25,325 nucleotides of DNA from RUG14300 sp964391805 (GCA_964391805.1 CAYMNK010000018.1:1-25325), one strand, 5' to 3'. Shown: positions 9,542-18,200, numbered from the stretch's first letter. Program-made: numbers and translations. The notes: generated from the letters alone by a model not told the origin.

Positions 9542-11908
9542 TTAATCTTCCTGTGCAAGATCAAGAATGTCAACACTGGAGTAATCTTTTAAAATGATGT
9601 TATCCAAGTTCGCAACAAAAGAAACGCGGATAAACTGTGGATAAGTAACTGCTAATCCTTGCACCTGTTCTCGAAAAGCTTTCGGTTCAATACCATAAAT
9701 ATCGTGCGGAGACATCCCCTTAGATTCAGGATTGTTATGCGCGTTAATCAACTCCGTGAATGAGAATGTGCGACGTCCAGTATGCTCTGCGTAAAGGTAG
9801 AGGGCGTACAAAAGTGCAATAGCATGTGGGTAAGTCCAGCCTTCGCGCAAATAAGAATAGGTGTTTTTTGTCATCTCAAACGGGATTCCCTGCTTTAATG
9901 CAGATCCAATAGGAGACTGACGAAAGGTTTCTGTCAGTGCAGTAATTGCATTTTCTCGATTTGATTTTGAATATGCTTCTCCAATCATTACAACGAGATC
10001 ACCCTTTTCGTAGTTTACACCTACTTCAACATTCAAACAATACCATTTTGTTATAACTGAATTATAAGCAAGATTCGCCCAAATAATTGCCCACGTTAAA
10101 GGATTGTAAGGATTAAATACGGCATCACCCGATTCGGTCACTGTACGCATCTTTTCAAAAAGTGAAGTATAGGATAAACTTCGGTCTTTATTCGCAACAA
10201 TAAACCCTGACTCCTTCAACCAAACTTTCAACGCATCATATTGGCGAGTACCCAATACATATTGCTTAAAACAGTCTATTCCGTCATTCATAAAATGTTC
10301 CAGCCAAGGCTGTCTCAGTCCAAAGTGTTGATACGGGTTCATTCCCTTCATATCCATAGTATTTCCTCCTCCAGTTGTGCTCAGCGATTTTGCTATTAAA
10401 CAGCTTTTCTCAGAATATGTTAAGCAGTTTGAGCAGTGAATACACAACGCTTCTCTAATTAAAATTTTTCCGTTGGGTTGAATTATAAATGCCCCAACTG
10501 GGCATTGTACGACACAAGCTTTACACCCTTTGCAATAGGCCACCTTGTTAGCAACACCACGAAGGTGACTAATAACATATCGGTTCATTTTTGCAAATCG
10601 TCGATACGATACAGATACACCACTATCATCGGTGACTATACTAAATTCATAATTTACTCCATCAATTTTTTGAACACCGCTATTGCCATCCTGCTCAATA
10701 ATCGTTCCAAGTAAAGGAGCGACATCTTTCCATTCTTGACAAGGGCCATTAATGCTCAATGTAATTGTGTCATTATGTATCTGTTCACTAACGCGGTTAC
10801 CTCCATTGGGTAATCCTCTGCCACCCATTCGTGCTTTCCAGCCTCCGCCCTCAATATATTTGATGACCTCGGATTCAACTTTAGTATTCCTTGCATATCG
10901 CTCTACTCGATCCAATAAAGGGCACATCTCATCGTTATAATAAAAATTGGCAATACCATCCCACCAATCAGAGGATAGAGGACAAACCATGCACCCGACT
11001 CTAAACAAGCCCAATCTATATGCTCGGTTTAACAAAATATCTGCATGTAAGATATAGCAATACAACTCCGCTGTATTCCACTTATGAATGGGGCTTATGT
11101 TAATCTGGCTAATATTTTTTGCACCAATACTGACTTCTTCATATTTTGCACGTCTGGCGCTTTCCTCTGCTCTAACCCCATCAAAGACTACAGCTTTTGC
11201 GTTATAGTTTCCGGTAATCTCTCGCAGTTTTAGAATGGTTGGCACAGATTTATGTACTGCACAGCACCAACGCATTCTACGTCCAGGCGGTCCGAATTCA
11301 TCCCAGCTCTCAGTGGGATCGAGATGGCTCTTAGCTTCTTCAAATCGCAACTGTGGCCATCTCTTTTTCGATTCAGCAACAGCCTGTAGAGTGTCAGATA
11401 ATTCCATACCCGTGTTACTAAATACAGCATAGAAATCTCCCGGCGCTAATGCTTTAGATACCAAGTCTAATAAAACGAGAGAGTCTTTACCACCAGAAAA
11501 GGCGCAAATAAACGAATAACCAAGCAACATATATTTTGTGTGCTGTTCTTGAATGAAACTAATAGCCTTTTGCTCCAATCCGACCATCAATTTGCGATTT
11601 ACTTCATATAAACGCTCAATATCAATCGGTTTTAGTTGTAAACGTTCTGTCGTCAGCCGTTTTATTGTTGGTCTTGTATAAAATGCCCCACCTTGAGCCT
11701 CAGCAACAATTACACCATTCATAACATAGCGACGAACGCCCTCCGCCCACAGTAACGGTGCCTTTGTATTTTTTGGATAATCCCAGTAATCGTCCATTCC
11801 AAAGAAATCAAGTTCTTCATGAAATACTGGGCGAATTTCTTTTTGTATTTTGGCATCAATCGTCAAACGGAAGATGCCATATTCATTTGTCCACTCATAG
11901 CCGTACAT
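9542..11908 (-). CDS. brxP: BrxP: PAPS-reductase-like PP-loop enzyme with two 4Fe-4S sites and C-terminal DUF4007-like domain
   Basis: The marker gene of type 4 BREX, where it replaces the PglX methylase. Numbering counts from an upstream in-frame GTG at 11920. Domains: an N-terminal region; a PAPS reductase/DndC-like PP-loop domain with FSGGKDS at 141-147, a CC pair at 219-220 and CMVC at 310-313, possibly a cluster site; a ferredoxin domain with Cys463/466/469/473 and Cys493/496/499/507, fitting two 4Fe-4S clusters; and from residue 522 a domain beginning HFGLRQPWLEHF that resembles DUF4007. The GTG lies within the best ribosome site (GAAGGTG), so the ATG at 11908 (nine nt downstream of it) is the preferred start, giving 788 aa. 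DndC and SspC-type enzymes of this family insert sulfur into the DNA backbone; here the same reaction is inferred. The gene sits 18 nt after the upstream gene. Confidence 0.88.
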   Translation of the reverse strand: MYGYEWTNEYGIFRLTIDAKIQKEIRPVFHEELDFFGMDDYWDYPKNTKAPLLWAEGVRRYVMNGVIVAEAQGGAFYTRPTIKRLTTERLQLKPIDIERLYEVNRKLMVGLEQKAISFIQEQHTKYMLLGYSFICAFSGGKDSLVLLDLVSKALAPGDFYAVFSNTGMELSDTLQAVAESKKRWPQLRFEEAKSHLDPTESWDEFGPPGRRMRWCCAVHKSVPTILKLREITGNYNAKAVVFDGVRAEESARRAKYEEVSIGAKNISQINISPIHKWNTAELYCYILHADILLNRAYRLGLFRVGCMVCPLSSDWWDGIANFYYNDEMCPLLDRVERYARNTKVESEVIKYIEGGGWKARMGGRGLPNGGNRVSEQIHNDTITLSINGPCQEWKDVAPLLGTIIEQDGNSGVQKIDGVNYEFSIVTDDSGVSVSYRRFAKMNRYVISHLRGVANKVAYCKGCKACVVQCPVGAFIIQPNGKILIREALCIHCSNCLTYSEKSCLIAKSLSTTGGGNTMDMKGMNPYQHFGLRQPWLEHFMNDGIDCFKQYVLGTRQYDALKVWLKESGFIVANKDRSLSYTSLFEKMRTVTESGDAVFNPYNPLTWAIIWANLAYNSVITKWYCLNVEVGVNYEKGDLVVMIGEAYSKSNRENAITALTETFRQSPIGSALKQGIPFEMTKNTYSYLREGWTYPHAIALLYALYLYAEHTGRRTFSFTELINAHNNPESKGMSPHDIYGIEPKAFREQVQGLAVTYPQFIRVSFVANLDNIILKDYSSVDILDLAQED
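10355..10372 (-). promoter_or_regulatory. internal ribosome binding site and ATG inside brxP
   Basis: Inside the brxP frame the minus strand reads GGAGGAGGA (10372-10364), six nt, then ATG at 10357, in frame with the gene. The Shine-Dalgarno sequence is encoded as the Gly-Gly-Gly linker (TTGGGNT) joining the ferredoxin part to the DUF4007-like part, and the ATG falls exactly at that domain's natural N-terminus (MDMKGMNPYQHFG). Initiation here would yield a separate protein of 271 aa (10357-9542). It could make a second product, or be the relic of a once separate gene. Confidence 0.6.
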
Positions 11909-11926
11909 AACTATATACACCTTCTA

Positions 11927-14494
11927 TTAAATTTTTATTACCACCTGATTACCAGCAGCATTCCACGCAAAGCGTCTATCATCCTTCAGAGCCTTTGGCA
12001 TGTTCAAATACAGCTCATTGCCATGAAGTATACCACTGCAAGCCAATAATAATCGCAATTCTTCTGCATCAAAAACTCTACACTCATTATTTTGTTCTAA
12101 TAGATACGAGACGACCACATCTCCAAAGTTTTGAATAGGACTGTCATTCGCCACAAGCATGGTGTGCAACGTATCCAGTGCCTGACCGTCCAAGGCCTGA
12201 ATGGTTCGTGCGCCAAGTTCCTTGTTGAAAAATCGAAGCACACTTTGTAGTAGCAGTGGCGTCCACGGATGATTACCATATACTGCGGGCAATCTGTCAA
12301 ACCAAATCGACGGAATATTTCGCAGAATTATATGGTCACCAACATCATCAAAGAGAATATCTAATGATTTCTTAACGGCTATTTTCCAATCTTCATCAAT
12401 ACGCAACGCTTCTACTGTTACTATTATATCGCAATCGTAAAAGAAAAAGATCGGCTCCGTTAACATCCGCATTTGATTACGCAAATTACTGGTAGCTATA
12501 CCAACATTTTCAAGATATTCAACCAATCCATTAAAACTGAATACACCACCTTGATCCGTTGCATATTTCTTGCATAACTCTAAATTGGAATCAATTTCTT
12601 TATCTGTACGCGAAATGTGCATTTTTCCGTGAAATACATAAGTTTTTTCATGATAATGAACTTTTTCAAAGAGGTGTTGTGCAATATCATACACTGCACG
12701 TTCTTCGCTCATATCATTATCGTTGAGAAACATGCTCATCTCCGTTCGGGCGTATTCGAAAAGTTGCGTACTTGATATATATCCATTGTTCTTCAGCATC
12801 AGTTTTTCAATAATTTTTTCCAACGCATCCGCACCATTTTCCCAGTCGACAAATGCTTCTTCGTGGATTAGTACACCCTTGATATCAATGATCTTAGTAG
12901 ATTGCGATACCATCCGCTTAGTTAGAACCATCGAGATCTTTAGAGTATCCTTTAAAACACCATAAGTCATTCCGTCCAGGTCAGCATTGAGAATAATCTG
13001 TTCCATATTAGATAAAATGATTCTTTCATTTTCAATAAGTTGTAGTTTTGGACTATATTCTTCGTTAGTAGATGTTTGCATAGTGGATGTTGTTCCATTT
13101 GTAACACAAATTGGAATTCCAGTAGCATTCTTTTCTTCTATTTCGTCAAGTGTGCTCCTCTTTCTATAATTGATTTCAACATTTTCATAGTCCACATTGC
13201 ATAGATCAAGAATAAATTTAATTTTTGAAGCAATACCATTTGCACTGATATTAGTTTCTAACATTAGATTTGTTCCCGGAATAGACTTGGGCGCTATCAT
13301 GAAATCGTAATCTGTCTCTAACGCAAGCTCTATCCGTTCATTTTTTTTCGAAAATGACATACCGGATTTCAATAAATGGGGATAATCTTCATAAATACTT
13401 GCAAAAAAAGCGACATAGAGATCAGTCCATGTGTTTCCGAAGTCCTTTTCTTCTCCAAAATAGCTAAAAGAAAACGGCTTAGTATAAGCAAGATCAAAGC
13501 TTTTATTGAAATCAATTACATATGAAGCTGTATTAGATGTTTTCTTATCAATTGTTCCTTTATCAACTATACAATGATCAACAATTTCATTTGAAAAAGC
13601 ATATCCATTTTTAATAGGCTTCGACCAGCTTGCATTATCAAGTATTTTCGCAAGAACAGCTAAGCGAGCATTATGACCAATCTCTTCACTCAAAACCCCA
13701 ATGGATGTTTCTGAATTAGAAGCCCTAAGTATAGAATAAACTCGCTTATAGATATCAGAATATTGATGAAAAAGTTGTTCATCTTGTTGTGTACGTACCA
13801 TCTGTTCGCTTGATACAATTTGCATAGCATTTTTAGTTCTTTCAGCACCCTTATTTGTCTCTTTTATTCGGTGAAAATGCCCGCTTTTAATGTATCGATA
13901 ATAGTATCTACAAGCCATCAATATTCTAATATACTGCTGTTTATGAGAATATCTAAAAAATCTGTCTCGTTCAATGGTAAGATATACTTTTTTTATCGTT
14001 TCAAAATCTGTTGTTTGAAATAAAGGCTTATTCAAGATATTTAATTTTATGCAATACTTTTCTATCTCGGAATAACAAGTCAGATACTCAGAAAAATGAA
14101 AGGCTTCAGCTTCTTTTGATAGATATAGAACAAAATCGTCAATGACTGTTTTATCTTCTTCAATCGTTTTTTTAGCCTTCATCAATATTCTTTGATACTC
14201 TACGCGATCTTCGCGATAAATTCTTACTGCTTCTTCAAATAGTTTTGTTGCCGGTTTAAATATTGTTATTCCACAATAAGCAGACTCCATACTGTGCATC
14301 TGCAATGAAACACCGTTCTGATTGCGATATGTTTGATCAATTTCCATTCCTTGATTAATTGCCATTTTTCTTAAATCCGATGAAACTTTCTTAACAGCAT
14401 CCACACGAAAAATCAAACCATTTTTCGTTGCAATGACAGCGTCCAATAAAATCACCGCTTCAGACATATTCCAAGTTTGTTCTACATTTTTCAT
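11927..14494 (-). CDS. unrecognised 855-aa protein, first gene of the BREX operon
   Basis: I do not recognise a named family. The first 75 residues (W8, SEAVILLDA, DLRKMAINQG, YRNQNGVSLQMHSME) look like a small helical domain that I believe recurs at the N-terminus of other Firmicutes defence-type proteins. A central stretch at about 330-440 (KPFSFSYFGEE, W356, IPGTNLMLETNISANGI) looks like a second conserved module. Residues about 490-720 appear to hold winged-helix-like repeats (for example GADALEKIIEKLMLKNNGYIS). No nuclease, methylase, helicase or protease motif is visible. Start: ATG at 14494, with GAGG seven nt upstream. It lies directly behind the operon promoter and 18 nt before brxP, so it is almost certainly part of the system, perhaps as a DNA-recognition or scaffold subunit; that function is a guess. 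Confidence 0.82.
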   Translation of the reverse strand: MKNVEQTWNMSEAVILLDAVIATKNGLIFRVDAVKKVSSDLRKMAINQGMEIDQTYRNQNGVSLQMHSMESAYCGITIFKPATKLFEEAVRIYREDRVEYQRILMKAKKTIEEDKTVIDDFVLYLSKEAEAFHFSEYLTCYSEIEKYCIKLNILNKPLFQTTDFETIKKVYLTIERDRFFRYSHKQQYIRILMACRYYYRYIKSGHFHRIKETNKGAERTKNAMQIVSSEQMVRTQQDEQLFHQYSDIYKRVYSILRASNSETSIGVLSEEIGHNARLAVLAKILDNASWSKPIKNGYAFSNEIVDHCIVDKGTIDKKTSNTASYVIDFNKSFDLAYTKPFSFSYFGEEKDFGNTWTDLYVAFFASIYEDYPHLLKSGMSFSKKNERIELALETDYDFMIAPKSIPGTNLMLETNISANGIASKIKFILDLCNVDYENVEINYRKRSTLDEIEEKNATGIPICVTNGTTSTMQTSTNEEYSPKLQLIENERIILSNMEQIILNADLDGMTYGVLKDTLKISMVLTKRMVSQSTKIIDIKGVLIHEEAFVDWENGADALEKIIEKLMLKNNGYISSTQLFEYARTEMSMFLNDNDMSEERAVYDIAQHLFEKVHYHEKTYVFHGKMHISRTDKEIDSNLELCKKYATDQGGVFSFNGLVEYLENVGIATSNLRNQMRMLTEPIFFFYDCDIIVTVEALRIDEDWKIAVKKSLDILFDDVGDHIILRNIPSIWFDRLPAVYGNHPWTPLLLQSVLRFFNKELGARTIQALDGQALDTLHTMLVANDSPIQNFGDVVVSYLLEQNNECRVFDAEELRLLLACSGILHGNELYLNMPKALKDDRRFAWNAAGNQVVIKI

Positions 14495-14575
14495 GTGTAT
14501 TCCTCGTTCTTTTTAAAAATACTGATTCCATGAAACTTCTACAATAGTTCATTTATTACAATTTACGGCAACTGC

Positions 14576-14600
14576 AAATACTTTGAAGAAAAAAGTATTT
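14576..14600 (-). promoter_or_regulatory. hairpin in the BREX operon leader
   Basis: In the 5' leader between the promoter and the 855-aa gene there is a perfect 8-bp inverted repeat, AAATACTT (14576-14583) and AAGTATTT (14593-14600), with a 9-nt loop. It is AT-rich, and its loop on the minus strand is T-rich. Whether it has a function in mRNA stability or attenuation cannot be told. The remainder of 14495-14673 shows nothing further except the 12-bp palindrome AAATAATTATTT near 14634. Confidence 0.35.
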
Positions 14601-14673
14601 ACCATTCGCATAATTACAATAATGTTTGCTTCGTAAATAATTATTTATCAATTAATGAAGTTAGGATAAAAAT

Positions 14674-14702
14674 ATTATACACTAACTATTGGTTAGTTGT
14701 AA
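14674..14702 (-). promoter_or_regulatory. promoter of the BREX operon
   Basis: The minus strand carries TTACAA (14702-14697), a 17-nt spacer and a perfect TATAAT (14679-14674), a good sigma-A promoter. Transcription would start near 14667, giving a leader of about 170 nt before the 855-aa gene. The spacer contains one whole arm of the intergenic inverted repeat, so a bound repressor would block RNA polymerase. Confidence 0.7.
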
Positions 14703-14724
14703 AGTATTTTCTAACCAATAGTTA
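14683..14724. promoter_or_regulatory. probable Xre operator: perfect 14-bp inverted repeat
   Basis: TAACTATTGGTTAG at 14683-14696 and its exact reverse complement at 14711-14724 are separated by 14 nt. The left arm is itself a dyad, AACTA-N5-TAGTT (14684-14698); the right arm keeps CTA-N5-TAG. Two dyads about 28 nt (centre to centre) apart suit two repressor dimers on similar faces of the helix. The left arm lies within the BREX promoter spacer; the right arm directly abuts the TATACT of the repressor gene. Confidence 0.7.
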
Positions 14725-14730
14725 TATACT
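14725..14730 (+). promoter_or_regulatory. -10 box of the repressor gene; possible leaderless start
   Basis: TATACT at 14725-14730 is the best -10 near the gene and would start transcription at about 14737, the A of the ATG itself. No good -35 stands 17 nt upstream (TTGTAA at 14697-14702 is 22 nt away). An alternative is TTGTAA, 16 nt, TAGTTA (14719-14724), which still leaves a leader of ten nt or less. Confidence 0.4.
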
Positions 14731-14736
14731 TTCTAT

Positions 14737-14949
14737 ATGGAATACAGGATCATAAAAGAAAGATTAAGTGCTGAAATCACTAATAGCGGATTAACAACTA
14801 TCGAGATTGCGAAGTTGATTGGGGTGTCACCCGAAATGGTGACACAATATCGTACTACTAAAAAATTACCTAAGCTTGATACGTTTGCAAAGATATGTAA
14901 AAGTCTTGATTTGGATGCTAATTATATTTTGGGATTGACAGATGAATAA
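14737..14949 (+). CDS. Xre/Cro-family transcriptional repressor
   Basis: A 70-aa protein that is nearly all one helix-turn-helix domain. LTTIEIAKLIGVSPEMVTQY (residues 19-38) is the HTH, followed by the usual KLPKLDTFAKICKSLDLD segment of single-domain Cro/C.-protein-like regulators. It has no effector or protease domain. It is divergent from the BREX operon and shares with it a region with a perfect inverted repeat covering both promoters, so it probably represses the operon and itself, as C-type regulators do for restriction systems. No Shine-Dalgarno is seen before the ATG (the upstream bases are ATATACTTTCTAT), and no better in-frame start exists. Fold certain, target inferred from position. 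Confidence 0.9.
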   Translation: MEYRIIKERLSAEITNSGLTTIEIAKLIGVSPEMVTQYRTTKKLPKLDTFAKICKSLDLDANYILGLTDE

Positions 14950-14970
14950 ATAGTTGGATAAAAATGAGTG

Positions 14971-14993
14971 AGAGTCGAAAGACTCTTTTTTAT
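14971..14993 (+). terminator. Rho-independent terminator of the repressor gene
   Basis: AGAGTC (14971-14976), GAAA tetraloop, GACTCT (14981-14986), then six T's and ATTT. A compact perfect 6-bp stem with a U-tract, 21 nt after the xre stop. Confidence 0.8.
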
Positions 14994-15009
14994 TTCCGTG
15001 ATTATTGTT

Positions 15010-15140
15010 TTTGAATAGTAGTATCGTCCGTAAGATACCAAGTCGACTTCTCGTTACCGGCCAAGATACTGCTCAATTACACCTCACACGGATACACACT
15101 TTCACTTGCTCAATATGACGGGACGGAATCGGTATGACAA
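15010..15140 (-). repeat. degenerate intergenic repeat, GTCAT-CTGAGCGAAGCG type
   Basis: On the minus strand the stretch begins CGTCATATTGAGCAAGTGAAAG and continues to AATTGAGCAGTATCTTGGCCGG and a GTATC...GATAC hairpin. It resembles, by memory, the dispersed repeat family with GTCATNCTGAGCGAAGCG that is common between genes of many bacteria. A clearer relative lies at 25122-25162 (CGTCATACTGAGCGAAGCG). It has no coding potential. The gap from 14950 to 15230 otherwise holds only the two hairpins listed. Confidence 0.4.
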
Positions 15141-15143
15141 AGA

Positions 15144-15170
15144 GAGGGCGATTCATTAATAATCGCCCTC
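15144..15170 (-). terminator. strong hairpin after the large secA gene
   Basis: GAGGGCGATT (15144-15153) and AATCGCCCTC (15161-15170) form a perfect 10-bp stem with a 7-nt loop, 60 nt past the secA stop. On the minus strand it is followed by TCTCTTTGTC, only a poor U-tract, so it may terminate inefficiently or protect the 3' end. Confidence 0.55.
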
Positions 15171-15230
15171 GTGAAATGTATAATATTTGTTTTTTTAAAT
15201 GAAGAAATCCTTCTACTATAAAGATTTTTA

Positions 15231-18200
15231 TTAGCGGTTATCGTCGTCAACGATGGAGTTCCAGCCACCTGAAGCACCTTTTTTGTTCATACAACACTTC
15301 TTATACTTCTTGCCCGATCCGCACGGACAGGGATCGTTTGGCCCTATCTTAGGTCCGTTCTTCTTAATCGGTTGAGCACCAACTCGTTTATAATAAACCG
15401 TCTTTTTGTTCTTATTGGATAAACGGTCAAAGATGCTCTCTTCCTTGCGACCAAACAAATCGTCGGGATCATCCTTGAGTACGTGAATGACAACATCCTC
15501 GTGGATAAGTTCAATCATCTCGTCAAACAGTTGAAAACCTTCCGATTGATAGCAAGTAATAGGATTTTGTTGTCCTAATGATCTAAGACCTATACCCACA
15601 CGTAGGCGCTCCATATTATCGATATGGTCGAACCAATGTTTATCGGTATAATTCAAAAGAAGTGCAGTCTCAAAGTTGCCAAAGGTGTTTGACGGCTTTG
15701 CCTTACGCCGACAAAGGTTACCAACGAAACGATTATATACGTCTATCCGTTCTAAATAGATTTTTTCGAGAGAGTCCTTGATTGCTTCGGTTGCTTCGGC
15801 ATTTTCTAACGAATTTTTGCCCTCGGGTAGATAGGTTCTCACAGTTTCGACATCTAAAATTTGCTTGGTTCTGTCTACACTCGCTAAGAATAATTGTCCC
15901 AGTCTCTTATTAAGGAACTTATAATCCCACTCGTCAATCGGTTGTCTTCTATCGATATAATCCTTGACTTCGTCCATGATAAAGCCTTCGATGAGACCGA
16001 TATTATACCTTACTGCCTTTTTATTGAATAAATCAACCACCTTATCGATAACGGCATCGATAACGGTATCGATATTCATACTCGATGCAAGTTCGGCGTC
16101 TATCAATGTGATTTCCTCGTCGATATCGGGAACGATACGTTCACGAAGGTTTGCGTTAATTTCCTCGAAATTCCAGTCATTAAGGTCAATTCCAAAATCG
16201 ATATTTTCGGCAACGACGCCTGCTACGACTTCGGGTAACATCTTAAGTATATGGTCGTGCGCGGATTTATACCCCGCCTTGCGATTCTTGTCGATAATTT
16301 CGAGGAAAATCGGTTCGACACGAGCATATGCGGAGTCGACCAACGAATCTCTTACCGTATTCGATACATTTGCTCTTGTAAAGTAGGATGAAATTAAGTT
16401 CGGTTCGGTATCCGAAGGTAATAACGATGAAGTCAAATCACGATTGATTTTTTCGATATTCCATTCATAATACGGCTTATTCTGTAATTCGAAGGTGTAC
16501 GCTACAACCGCTCTAATAAGTTGGGCTATCTCGGCACTCGCTCTATCGTCTAAAATGGAATCGTCGTCTCTGTGGCTTCTGTATACGCCGATAACTCTAT
16601 CGGTCGCATCCGCTACACACGCTTCAAGCGCCGATTTTTCGACAAATCCTTCATATTCATTGATCGTTTCGCCTTTCAATAGACGTTCCGCTACGGACAT
16701 CGCACTTGAGTGGATTCTCTCATTCTCATATGATTTTCTCTCGTCAAGAAGTCCGCTTACAAGAGATAGCGACTGTGCCACTCTAAAGCCGTCGGCATTG
16801 ATTTCTCTAAGTCTATCCGCACAATCGACGGGCAATAATTCGGATATGGTATCCACTATCTCGGATACGTCCTTACCCGAATCGTTAAGTTTCATGAGCA
16901 TATATTCTAAAATATGCATATTGAAAGACTTAACCAATGCATCGATCTCATTTCTCAACACATTATATACTATGTCAGTCTTTTCATCGACAGACAACCC
17001 GATCTGATCTTCGTTAATGAAGACACAAGTCGATGATAATTCCTTAGGCAAAAGCCTCGTCCTAAGCATGTCGTTATAGGTCTTATTCGATTGCTTGGGC
17101 GAAATATTACAAAGTTCTACTCTAATGATATCCTTGTCGCATCTGCTCGATATTCCCTTGAATAATAGAATATACGCTTCAACTGTGGTGCTCTTGATTC
17201 TCGAGATATACTCGGTGGAATCGAAGCTATCTAAGTCTTCCTTGGATATAAGGGTACTTGCCAAATTCTCATCCGCTTTTTGAAGACAGTTAAAGCCCAA
17301 AACTTCGGATAGTCTGTAGTAATCCCATTTAGCGGGTGATTCGTTCACGTCGGCACGAGTTGAAAGCAAAGACTTGACATACCCTTTGAGCGTGTCATAC
17401 TTTTCTTTAAGTCTGTTGAGAACCGCATCGGCATTATTGCCCAAACGATCGCGATATATCTTCTCAATTCTTTCGGTCGCTAATACTGCAAAATGATCGA
17501 GAAGCATTCCGCCAAGCATACCCCTGTTAATCAATCCGCTTATCGGCGTCTGTCCGCTACTTGACTTGACGAAAAGTGCGGAACAAAAATCTTTATCCAC
17601 CTTCTTAAAATCCCATTCGATGGGGTTTTGGGGTAAACGGCTAATGAATAATTCAACCATTCTATCCAATATTTTGGCGGATAACTCCTTGTCGGCATTG
17701 CGTTTTTGTTTATTCAACTCGTCACCGATAAGTTCGACAAGATTATCTGGTTCAACGTCTATGTCTTGATTGGTCAGTACGATATGATGATCGGCATCGA
17801 GGTGTTCGTTAATTAACGAGGTGTATTTAACCTCGTCCAAGCCGTGCTTTAAATATCCGTATCTGACGGTATGGACGGCATATGCTTCGAGTATTTGCTC
17901 GTCATACAACGAGAAAACTTCGGATAATACAACGCATAGTTTGTTATTGATAACTTCTGCAATTTCGTCGGCACTAACCTTATTTTGTTCGACCAAGTCT
18001 CGAGCATCGGATAATTTAAATAAATCCTCGACATCGAGATTGTTGGGCAAATGACTACAAACAATGGAATTAAGTTTTGCATATTCCCATTGCTCTATCG
18101 GCTTGGAGAAGTCGATACTTAACTCCACCGCATCCTTATACATATCCGCATCGAGCAAATCGAGTAATTCGTTACGGCGCTTATTGTAGTATTTGACGGC

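Noticed and set aside
9542..11908. BrxP as an ordinary assimilatory PAPS reductase
   Set aside because: It has added ferredoxin and DUF4007-like domains and sits in a BREX operon with no other sulfate assimilation genes.
16495..17007. 170-aa plus-strand frame, Ser-rich, opposite the giant secA
   Set aside because: Ser/Thr-rich antisense shadow of an intact minus-strand gene; similar shadows recur all along both secA genes.
15867..18119. Frameshifted or chimeric assembly as cause of the giant SecA
   Set aside because: The frame is open throughout, the inserted modules resemble the SecA wing, and the scaffold end and zinc motif resume in frame.
15867..18119. CRISPR or DNA-level tandem repeats
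   Set aside because: The repeats exist only at protein level with irregular spacing; I saw no array of identical direct repeats in the window.
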